Positions 1-5,620 of a stretch of 6,692 nucleotides of DNA are shown here, piece after piece. The stretch is taken from assembly GCA_030631125.1 (NCBI GenBank), contig DAOVLS010000129.1, positions 1 to 6,692 of the forward strand, written 5' to 3'. The notes beneath the pieces are model-generated. The model worked only from the letters and a program-made list of their open reading frames with translations, did not search any database and was not told the DNA's origin. The position numbers and the translations under genes are program-made. Source of the DNA: Planctomycetales bacterium (lineage in GTDB: Bacteria; Planctomycetota; Phycisphaerae; SM23-33). Numbering within the stretch: the first letter of the stretch is position 1; each line of letters begins with the position of its first letter.

Positions 1-128
1 GAGGCAATTTTTATAACTCATTCAATTAGAGTAAGTTAACGCTATTTCAGTGCCATTCGTATCTGTCCCCATAATTACGGCTGAATGACTGTTCCGCCCG
101 TGATACACTTGCCGACAGGAGCAAATAA
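1..128. other. Leader upstream of the lyase gene
   Basis: This is a non-coding leader, AT-richer than the genes that follow, especially in its first 75 bases. It ends in AGGAG at 117-121, seven bases before the ATG at 129, which is a good Shine-Dalgarno match and spacing and supports that start. CATAAT at 70-75 resembles a -10 box, but the best upstream partner (TTCAGT, 46-51) matches only three bases of a -35 box, so I do not call a promoter. The upstream gene is outside the window, so it is unknown whether the lyase begins a transcript. Confidence 0.5.
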
Positions 129-2633
129 ATGGCTCAAACAAAAGTTACCGGTATGTCGGCTGGTTTGGCGGTTGTGGTTGTACTGGCGGTGAGTGCGTGC
201 AGTCTCTCGGCGCAGCCCCGGCGCGGCCCGGCTGGGGTACAGAAGAAGGAGCGGCATCCCTGCATCATTTGCTCACGCGGGGAACTGGCCGGTCTGAAGG
301 CGCGACTCCGCTCGGACAAGCAGCCTTACAAACTCTGGCGGGAGAAACTCCAAAACGGTGCGGGATGGGAAGGCGGTATTTCGTCGGCGTTTTCGGCGCT
401 CCTTTTTATTGCTACCGACGAACAGAAGTACCGCGACAGCGCCGCCAAGGCGCTCATCGGCGTCGCCGACGAGCGGTGGAGCAAATGGGGTGGCGGAGGA
501 ATCGACTGGGGCCTCGACGCCACACGGGATTTCATGATGATCCTTCGCGGATACGACCTGATGAAGGGAATCGGCGCACTGACTAAAGAACAAGACGCCC
601 GCATCCGCGACGCGCTCTACGAAAAAACCAACAAGTTCTACCACCTTTTCGACCAGATCGGAAACCCGTCCAATCACGAACTGCGGGCGGTTTCGAGCCT
701 GGGCGTGGCTGGGATGGTCCTTGCCGACTACAAGCTCAAAGGCGAACAGCCGAAGGTCATTTTCCACACCGGTTTCGAGAAGGGTGCTACAGGTTGGAAA
801 CCGACGAGCCAGACCGGGGAAAAATTCGGCCTGACACGCGCCGAGCACCACAGCGGAAAATGTTCGCTGCATTACTGGTCGGGCAGTGCCTGGAGCGGAT
901 TTCAAAGCCCGCACCTGCCGAAACTGGAGGCAGGGAAAGACTATGCACTGACGTTCTGGGTAAAGGGCGAAAAGGCGGGACACCTGCCCGTCAGTCTCAT
1001 CGCCGGTAAATACAACCCCAGGATCGCCCAGCCAATTATCGAGGCCGGTCGGTGGACCAAATACTGCGCGACGTTCCGCATACCCGAATCGGCCGAGGCC
1101 GACCTGTCGAAATGCTACCTTACTTTCGTCCAGGGCGAGGGTCACTGTAACGCCGACTGGTATCTCGACGACATTAAGCTCTATTCCGACCTCCCGAAAC
1201 GCACGCCCGCCGAGTGGTTGGCAAAGGCCGATTGGAATATCAGGAGACTCCTGGTTGACAAAAAACTGATTGCTCCGAGCGACTTTTCCTACACTGAAGG
1301 GCCGATCTATGCGGGTTACACGTTCGAACTGCTGTTGCCTTACCTGAACACCTATCGCGTCTTTTCCGGGAAGGACCATCCGCTCGCTCCGCTTGTTTAT
1401 GGGTGTATGCGTCAGATAGTTCTTATCCGCCGACCATGGGGTTCCGGGCCTAACATCGGTGACGGCGACGGTGGATACTCCAGGCTATGGTTTCTGGTGA
1501 ACTCCCGAAGCAAATTGTACGCCCCAGCCCTGTTCCGCTGGAACTGGCGCACCGGGAAGGGAGAGATGTACCAGGAATATGGTCCGGGATGGCTGTCAAA
1601 CGACCTGGCGGAGATGTTCGGAAACTTTATCGTCGAGCCGAAGGCGTCGCCTCCGAAGGTCTGCAGCCTCATCGGTCCGAAGTATCATTACCAGGTTTTC
1701 CGCTCCGGGTGGGAACCGTCGGCTGTTTATATGCTGCTCCAGGCGAAGCACTACACCGGTGTGGAACCGCACGCTCAGGCCGACACCGGCTCGTTTCTTA
1801 TCGATGGCTTCGGAAGGGACCTGGCAATCGACTGCGGATACGGCGGATGGGGAAATAGTGCATGGAGCAGGCTTTACCGCAAGCCCCTCGGCCACAACCT
1901 GATCCTCGTTAACGGCAAAGGTCCGATCCGACACAAGACCTACGCCAGTGTCGGCGCAGGCCTGACCGGTCAATTGGCGGACTATACGGAAATAAACATG
2001 AAATACGGCGACGCTGCGATAACCCGCCGGGTGCTGTTCCCTGCGCATCGCTACTTCGTCATTGCCGACACGGTGGAGGCCGAAAAGAGCGTTAACTGCG
2101 ATTGGCTCATCCACTCGCCGGGCACGGAGGCGAAGGTCGGGGATAATAAAATTTCCTGGACGAACGGAAAAGCGGGGCTTCTCGTACGTTTCGCCGCGCC
2201 GGTGAAGATGCAGCGTAAAGTTGACAAGCGTCGAATGCTTAAGCCCCCGCCGCCGGGCGAGACGAGGGAAGGGCACGTCGATCACGCCTACTTCCTCTGC
2301 CGACGGTCCGGGACGAAGGTAGATTACCTGACGCTGCTGTTCCCGACTAAAGAAGGGCAGGAAAAGCCTAAGGTCGAGACTCATCAGGGCGAGGGATTTT
2401 TCGCGCTGCGTGTGAAATTTGACGGCGTCGAGGATGTGGTAATCTTTTCGCAGGCCAAGTCGGCCTCCTGGGGCGGTATTACCACGACGGGGCGGTTGGC
2501 GATGGTCCGGCTTGTCGGTAAGGAGAAATTCGCCTTTATTCGTGGGCCTGGCAAGGTAAGCATCGCCGGCAAAGAAGTTCTCAATGTCAAGCCCGGCGCA
2601 AAGTCCCCAGCCGCCGCTGGTCCGCTGAAGTGA
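129..2633 (+). CDS. Exported heparinase II/III-family lyase with inserted CBM4/9-like domain
   Basis: This is probably a polysaccharide lyase that cleaves a uronate-containing glycan by beta-elimination outside the cytoplasm. The 834-residue product starts with a hydrophobic signal (about residues 9-23) and a lipobox-like V-S-A-C with Cys24, so it is likely a lipoprotein. The helical toroid spans about 45-205 and resumes at about 357-505. It carries SNHE at 181-184 (candidate catalytic Asn182/His183) and the Y-T-E-G-P-I-Y segment at 388-394 (candidate Tyr388, Tyr394 or Tyr397). Between the halves, about 209-355, lies a jelly-roll module with CBM4/9-type features: GFE near 215, an HSGK turn at 241-244, F-W-V-K at 276-279 and DDIKLY at 347-352. 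The C-terminal beta-sandwich (about 518-820) has the family signature H548-A-Q-A-D-T-G-S-F, then LAID-CGYGG at 565-573 and GHN at 588-590. Most relatives have H-x-H in the first motif; here the second His is Gln550. The start is set by AGGAG seven bases upstream, and the internal Met9 lacks such a site. Substrate (alginate, heparinoid, ulvan or other) cannot be read from the sequence. Confidence 0.88.
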   Translation: MAQTKVTGMSAGLAVVVVLAVSACSLSAQPRRGPAGVQKKERHPCIICSRGELAGLKARLRSDKQPYKLWREKLQNGAGWEGGISSAFSALLFIATDEQKYRDSAAKALIGVADERWSKWGGGGIDWGLDATRDFMMILRGYDLMKGIGALTKEQDARIRDALYEKTNKFYHLFDQIGNPSNHELRAVSSLGVAGMVLADYKLKGEQPKVIFHTGFEKGATGWKPTSQTGEKFGLTRAEHHSGKCSLHYWSGSAWSGFQSPHLPKLEAGKDYALTFWVKGEKAGHLPVSLIAGKYNPRIAQPIIEAGRWTKYCATFRIPESAEADLSKCYLTFVQGEGHCNADWYLDDIKLYSDLPKRTPAEWLAKADWNIRRLLVDKKLIAPSDFSYTEGPIYAGYTFELLLPYLNTYRVFSGKDHPLAPLVYGCMRQIVLIRRPWGSGPNIGDGDGGYSRLWFLVNSRSKLYAPALFRWNWRTGKGEMYQEYGPGWLSNDLAEMFGNFIVEPKASPPKVCSLIGPKYHYQVFRSGWEPSAVYMLLQAKHYTGVEPHAQADTGSFLIDGFGRDLAIDCGYGGWGNSAWSRLYRKPLGHNLILVNGKGPIRHKTYASVGAGLTGQLADYTEINMKYGDAAITRRVLFPAHRYFVIADTVEAEKSVNCDWLIHSPGTEAKVGDNKISWTNGKAGLLVRFAAPVKMQRKVDKRRMLKPPPPGETREGHVDHAYFLCRRSGTKVDYLTLLFPTKEGQEKPKVETHQGEGFFALRVKFDGVEDVVIFSQAKSASWGGITTTGRLAMVRLVGKEKFAFIRGPGKVSIAGKEVLNVKPGAKSPAAAGPLK

Positions 2634-2634
2634 T

Positions 2635-2687
2635 CGTCAAGCCGCATGGCGGTTCTATCGGCTGATTCCGGGCGGGGAATCTTGACG
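2635..2687 (+). other. Nested inverted repeats after the lyase gene (possible transcript end)
   Basis: Just after the lyase stop codon, CGTCAAG (2635-2641) is complementary to CTTGACG (2681-2687). Between these arms lie two smaller hairpins: CCGC/GCGG (2642-2645 with 2649-2652) and ATTCC/GGAAT (2665-2669 with 2676-2680). Together they could fold as a three-way junction in the lyase mRNA 3' end. No T-run follows, so this is not a standard intrinsic terminator. It could protect the 3' end or be a chance fold. The right arm overlaps the candidate -35 box of the next gene. Confidence 0.25.
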
Positions 2688-2711
2688 CAATCGGTACTGT
2701 GCCGGTAGCAT
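2682..2711 (+). promoter_or_regulatory. Candidate sigma70-type promoter for the small lipoprotein gene
   Basis: TTGACG (2682-2687) matches five of six bases of the -35 consensus. TAGCAT (2706-2711) matches four of six of the -10 consensus, and the spacer is 18 bases. The site sits 58 bases before the ATG at 2769, a normal distance. A separate promoter would fit the different composition of the downstream gene. The -10 match is mediocre and no transcript data are available, so this is a weak inference. Confidence 0.33.
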
Positions 2712-2768
2712 AGGGTCTGGCAACTCCTGATAATAGTATTGTGTCCCCGGAATTGAAGGAGACTACTG

Positions 2769-3419
2769 ATGAAACCAAAGCTAGGCGTGTGGTGCTACAT
2801 AATTTGTATCATGTGGCTCCAAGGTTGTATCTGCCACGAGAACTCTCTGCGCCAACAAATAGAGAGTGACATCGGTGTTCCCGCTTACAAAGTGGACCCA
2901 ATAGAGACTGATTTCATGTTAAGCCGAGCGCATGAACTGCGCGTTCGCGTAAGTCCGGCTGGTAGGGCGAGTGTGCCACAAGGATCACAAATCGTTGTAG
3001 TTTTCGATGGGAAACTGGAAGCAACAGTGCAGCGTTTGGAAGATCTTGAGCCCTATGTAGAGATAGACTCGGCTAAAAAGGCACTTTCGTTTGTTAGGTT
3101 ACTAACCGGCCTCATTGCTCATGAGACTTGCTTTAGAGATCGGCTTGGGTGGGAGGTTCCCGGCCCCGGAGAAATGGGTGTGGGTTGTGGGAAAATTGAC
3201 CCGAAAATACTGAGTAAAGTTGGTTGGCACAAACCTGTAATACGACAGAAGGGGAAACAATGGTATGTAACCAGGTACGTTGTGGACCATAATCCGTATT
3301 CGTCCCTTGATGAAATATTTGAAGTTACTGAAATAGTGTCGTTCGAAGGTGAATATCAGCGGGTGAAAAAGATCGTCAAGTATGAGGGAGACCTTGATGT
3401 ACTATGGCTGCGTTCATGA
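2769..3419 (+). CDS. Small predicted lipoprotein, function unknown
   Basis: I do not recognise the family of this 216-residue protein. The N-terminus has Lys2 and Lys4, a short hydrophobic stretch (about 5-18) and a clear lipobox L-Q-G-C at 17-20, so it should be exported and lipid-anchored at Cys20. The mature part is mixed: a beta-like VVVFDGKLE at 76-84, a likely helix around 101-118, a Gly-rich turn with Cys140 (about 131-142), then a region rich in aromatic and beta-prone residues (about 164-206, with QWYVTRYVV and EIVSFEGEY). No catalytic signature is visible. AAGGAG at 2756-2761, seven bases upstream, supports the start. Base composition is visibly lower in GC than in the flanking genes, and rarer codons (ATA, AGG, TTA) are scattered through it, which may mean recent acquisition. 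It sits between a lyase and an SDR but shows no feature tying it to sugar metabolism. Confidence 0.7.
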   Translation: MKPKLGVWCYIICIMWLQGCICHENSLRQQIESDIGVPAYKVDPIETDFMLSRAHELRVRVSPAGRASVPQGSQIVVVFDGKLEATVQRLEDLEPYVEIDSAKKALSFVRLLTGLIAHETCFRDRLGWEVPGPGEMGVGCGKIDPKILSKVGWHKPVIRQKGKQWYVTRYVVDHNPYSSLDEIFEVTEIVSFEGEYQRVKKIVKYEGDLDVLWLRS

Positions 3420-3531
3420 GCAATATGTGTGGGTGTTCCCCCTATTTCCATTTGCCGGGCTGGGGACGAACGAAGGTCTCCGCCGGAGCAGTGCCGGAAA
3501 AGCCGGACCAGAATATGAAAGAGACGTGAAA
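3420..3531. other. Intergenic gap before the SDR gene
   Basis: I find no gene in this gap. The SDR reading frame stays open back through it to an ATG at 3382, but that extension overlaps the lipoprotein gene, has no similarity to SDR N-termini and is not preceded by a good ribosome-binding site. The gap holds an 11-base palindrome CTCCGCCGGAG (3478-3488) and three copies of GCCGGA at 3482, 3493 and 3502. These may be a regulator-binding site or a chance result of GC-rich sequence. No convincing promoter is visible. Confidence 0.4.
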
Positions 3532-4293
3532 ATGCCTGAAAAAGGAAATCTTGAAGGTCGAACCGCCATTGTAACCGGCGGGGGGCAGGGAATCGGCGGT
3601 GCTGTCGCCAAGACCCTGGCTGGACGCGGTGCGCGGGTAGTCGTCAACGATTTGAACGGCGAGGCGGCAGAGCGAAAGGCCGATGAACTCCGCGCAGCCG
3701 GCGCAGAGGCCGTCGCCGTCCAGGGCAGCGTAATCAACGCAGCCGACGTCCGGCGGATGGTCGAAGAGGCCATCAAGCAATTCGGGGCTGTGCACATCCT
3801 TGTAAATAACGCCGGCATCCTGCATCCGACCCCTGTTGCGGACATTTCCGAGGATGAGTGGGACCAGGTTATCGCGGTCAATATGAAGGGGACCTTCCTC
3901 TGCTGCCAGGCTGTGCTTGCGTCGATGCGGGCCGGCGGATGGGGGCGGATCGTCAACCTCTCATCCACTGCCGGCAAGAATATCAGCACCGTCGGCGGAG
4001 CGCACTACACCGCCGCCAAGGCCGGTATCCTCGGCTTCACCCGCCACCTGGCCAAAGAGGTCGCCGCCGACGGAATAACCGTCAACGCCGTCTGCCCCGG
4101 ACTGATCGATACGGAAATGGTCCGGTCAACCATCAGCGATGAACGTCTCGCCGCATACATCGAAAGTTTCCCAATCCGACGATTGGGTCGGCCTGAGGAA
4201 GTGGCCGAACTTATCGCCTTCCTCGCCTCCGACAGGGCCGCTTATATCACCGGGGCGTCCCTCGACATAAACGGGGGCGATTTGATGATCTGA
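3532..4293 (+). CDS. SDR-family NAD(P)-dependent oxidoreductase (FabG/gluconate-dehydrogenase type)
   Basis: This is a cytoplasmic classical short-chain dehydrogenase/reductase of 253 residues, the usual size. It interconverts a hydroxyl and a carbonyl using a nicotinamide cofactor. The order of motifs is complete: cofactor-binding TGGGQGIG at 15-22, Asp40 at the end of the second strand (in this family this favours NAD(H) over NADP(H)), NNAG at 92-95, Asn117, catalytic Ser145, Tyr159 and Lys163 (Y-T-A-A-K), PG at 189-190 and the C-terminal NGGD. I chose the ATG at 3532 because it puts the Rossmann motif about 14 residues from the N-terminus, as is usual; a modest AAAGAG lies at 3518-3523. 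Substrate cannot be assigned: FabG, gluconate 5-dehydrogenase, sugar dehydrogenases and reductases of unsaturated-uronate products share these motifs. Lying between a lyase and two sugar enzymes, a role on sugar or uronate intermediates is more likely than fatty-acid synthesis. Confidence 0.92.
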   Translation: MPEKGNLEGRTAIVTGGGQGIGGAVAKTLAGRGARVVVNDLNGEAAERKADELRAAGAEAVAVQGSVINAADVRRMVEEAIKQFGAVHILVNNAGILHPTPVADISEDEWDQVIAVNMKGTFLCCQAVLASMRAGGWGRIVNLSSTAGKNISTVGGAHYTAAKAGILGFTRHLAKEVAADGITVNAVCPGLIDTEMVRSTISDERLAAYIESFPIRRLGRPEEVAELIAFLASDRAAYITGASLDINGGDLMI

Positions 4294-4298
4294 CAGTC

Positions 4299-4362
4299 TC
4301 GTGGCATGGCCGTCTCGGCCATGTTTCACGCCACGAACATGGGCGGGACGCCCATGCTACGA
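4299..4362. repeat. REP/BIME-like element of two inverted hairpin units
   Basis: Two 28-base units lie head to head: unit 1 at 4299-4326 on + and unit 2 at 4335-4362 on -. They agree at 23 of 28 positions. Each forms a perfect 8-bp stem with a 3-base loop: CATGGCCG/CGGCCATG (4305-4312 with 4316-4323, loop TCT) and CATGGGCG/CGCCCATG (4338-4345 with 4349-4356, loop GGA). Two of the five differences are the two sides of one base pair, so the stem is kept by a compensating change. TCGTGG (4299-4304) can also pair with CCACGA (4331-4336), extending the first hairpin around a bulge, or the two units could pair with each other as one long imperfect hairpin. No T-run follows, so it is not an ordinary terminator. 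By analogy with enterobacterial BIMEs it may stabilise or partly end an SDR transcript, and may be spread by a RAYT-type transposase elsewhere in the genome. Confidence 0.72.
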
Positions 4363-4367
4363 CTAAC

Positions 4368-4373
4368 AAGGAG
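4368..4373 (+). promoter_or_regulatory. Ribosome-binding site that fixes the AGE-gene start
   Basis: AAGGAG lies ten bases before the ATG at 4384 and immediately after the hairpin element. It supports 4384 rather than the upstream in-frame ATG at 4306, which lies inside the first hairpin stem and has no ribosome-binding site. Confidence 0.7.
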
Positions 4374-4383
4374 CCGAATCGAG

Positions 4384-5565
4384 ATGAACGATAAGCACAT
4401 CGACACAGAATGGTTCCGGCGGAGTTTCGTCGAGGACAATCTGGCCCATTGGCTCAAGGCTATGCCAATGGAGAACGGTTTTTTTCGGATCGGTCTGGAC
4501 CGCCGGTGGCGACCGTTGGAAAAGCAGTTCGCGACACTGGTCTCGCAGTCCAGGCCGCTGTTTGTCTTTGCGACCGGATACGATGTTACCGGCGATGAGT
4601 CTTGTCTTGAAGCCGTCATGAAAGGCGCTGATTTTCTGCTCAAACATTTTCGCGATACTGAATGCGGCGGGTGGTCCTGGTCTGTTTCGCCCGCCGGCGA
4701 ACCGCTGCCGGACGAACGCAAGAGCAGTTACGGCTATGTGTGTGTCATCTTCGGCCTGGCGCACGCCGGCAGAGTTACGGGCGAGGAGCGCTTCACCGAG
4801 GCTGCGATTTCCTGCTGGGAGGACATGAAAAAGCGCCTTCGTTACTCCGACGGCGGCATCAAACCGGGCGCTAATCGTGATTTCAGCAAGGTCCGCGGCG
4901 CCAACTCGCAAAACCCGATGATGCACCTCTTTGAGGCCCTGCTGGCGCTGTACGAGACGACCGGCTCGCAGTCGGTCTTCGACGACGCCTGCGAATTGGG
5001 CGATTTCATTTTCACCAGGCTATTCAACCGGGATGGCGGCTATCTGCCGGAGTATTACGACAGGGACTGGAAGCCGATGCCGGCCGACAAGGACGGATAT
5101 ATTGACCTGGGCCACCAGATCGAGTGGTCCTTTTTTCTCAGCCGGGCGGTGGAGATGGGTTTTCCGCAGAAGTATCTGGAAATCGGCGAACGCCTTTTGG
5201 ATTACGGTATGAGGCACGGCTTTGACCGCGACACGGGCGGGGTCTTTCCCGACGCCGATTATGACGGGCGGTCCTGCCTGAGGCCCGAAGGAATGTACTG
5301 GTGGGCCCAGTGCGAACTGCTGCGGACACTGATGCACTATGGAACCGTTCGAGGCCGGGATGATCTGTGGGAGCCGTTCGCCAAATCATTGGCGTTCGTC
5401 AGGCGGCACTTCATCGACGAAAAATACGGCGGATGGTTCACCTTCTACGATCCGCGCGGGCCTTTACCCGACAAATGGGACCACAAAGGTTTCATCTGGA
5501 AGGTGGGCTACCACGCCGGAGGGATGTACGCCGAGGCGGCCAGGCTCGCCGAGGGTAATAAATAA
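4384..5565 (+). CDS. AGE-family (N-acylglucosamine 2-epimerase-like) sugar epimerase/isomerase
   Basis: This is a cytoplasmic (alpha/alpha)6-barrel sugar enzyme of 393 residues, the usual AGE-superfamily length. The superfamily includes GlcNAc 2-epimerase, cellobiose 2-epimerase and aldose-ketose isomerases for mannose and sulfoquinovose. Visible family features are Arg57 (S-R-P-L-F-V-F-A-T-G-Y), the NPMMHLFEA motif at 177-185 with His181, GHQIEW at 243-248 with His244 and Glu247, WWAQCE at 306-311, and a C-terminal WKVGYH at 372-377 with His377. The three histidines correspond to those used for proton transfer in the family. Most relatives I recall have Arg three residues after the last His; here that position is Gly380, so substrate preference may differ. 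There is no signal peptide. An in-frame extension to 4306 would add 26 residues encoded by the hairpin repeat and should be left out. I cannot say which sugar is used; monosaccharide isomerase is as likely as 2-epimerase. It is probably co-transcribed with the SDR upstream and the oxidoreductase downstream. Confidence 0.88.
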   Translation: MNDKHIDTEWFRRSFVEDNLAHWLKAMPMENGFFRIGLDRRWRPLEKQFATLVSQSRPLFVFATGYDVTGDESCLEAVMKGADFLLKHFRDTECGGWSWSVSPAGEPLPDERKSSYGYVCVIFGLAHAGRVTGEERFTEAAISCWEDMKKRLRYSDGGIKPGANRDFSKVRGANSQNPMMHLFEALLALYETTGSQSVFDDACELGDFIFTRLFNRDGGYLPEYYDRDWKPMPADKDGYIDLGHQIEWSFFLSRAVEMGFPQKYLEIGERLLDYGMRHGFDRDTGGVFPDADYDGRSCLRPEGMYWWAQCELLRTLMHYGTVRGRDDLWEPFAKSLAFVRRHFIDEKYGGWFTFYDPRGPLPDKWDHKGFIWKVGYHAGGMYAEAARLAEGNK

Positions 5566-5569
5566 CGCG

Positions 5570-5611
5570 TTTCACACGCCGTCTTATGGTAATATTCCGC
5601 CTCCTGTGAAA
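5570..5611 (+). promoter_or_regulatory. Inverted repeat overlapping the ribosome-binding site of the last gene
   Basis: TTTCACA (5570-5576) is a perfect complement of TGTGAAA (5605-5611), with 28 bases between. The right arm runs into the AAAGGA ribosome-binding site (5609-5614). If formed in mRNA, the stem would partly cover that site; at DNA level the arms could be operator half-sites. The stem is short for so large a loop, so chance is quite possible. No convincing promoter is seen in this 55-base gap. Confidence 0.2.
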
Positions 5612-5620
5612 GGATTCCTG

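Noticed and set aside
273..1379. Long antisense open frame (368 codons) opposite the lyase gene
   Set aside because: It lies wholly opposite a protein with clear lyase and CBM motifs, has no recognisable domain, and is the sort of open antisense frame that GC-rich codon periodicity produces.
1596..2384. Second antisense open frame (262 codons) opposite the lyase gene
   Set aside because: It is opposite the conserved beta-sandwich and has an arginine-rich composition with no domain signature; a shadow frame.
3382..3531. N-terminal extension of the SDR starting at 3382
   Set aside because: It overlaps the lipoprotein gene, adds 50 residues unlike any SDR N-terminus, and the ATG at 3532 places the cofactor motif where it is expected.
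3414..3989. Antisense open frame opposite the SDR gene
   Set aside because: It is low-complexity, Ser/Ala/Pro/Arg-rich translation opposite a complete SDR; no ribosome-binding site or family motif.
4299..4362. Intrinsic transcription terminator for the SDR gene
   Set aside because: The hairpins are strong, but no T-rich run follows either; the paired inverted-unit layout fits a REP/BIME-like repeat better.
4299..4362. CRISPR array
   Set aside because: There are only two units, in opposite orientation, eight bases apart; no regular spacers and no cas genes.
5571..5595. Promoter from TTCACA (5571) and TAATAT (5590)
   Set aside because: The spacer is only 13 bases, too short for a sigma70 promoter, and no better -35 partner is found.
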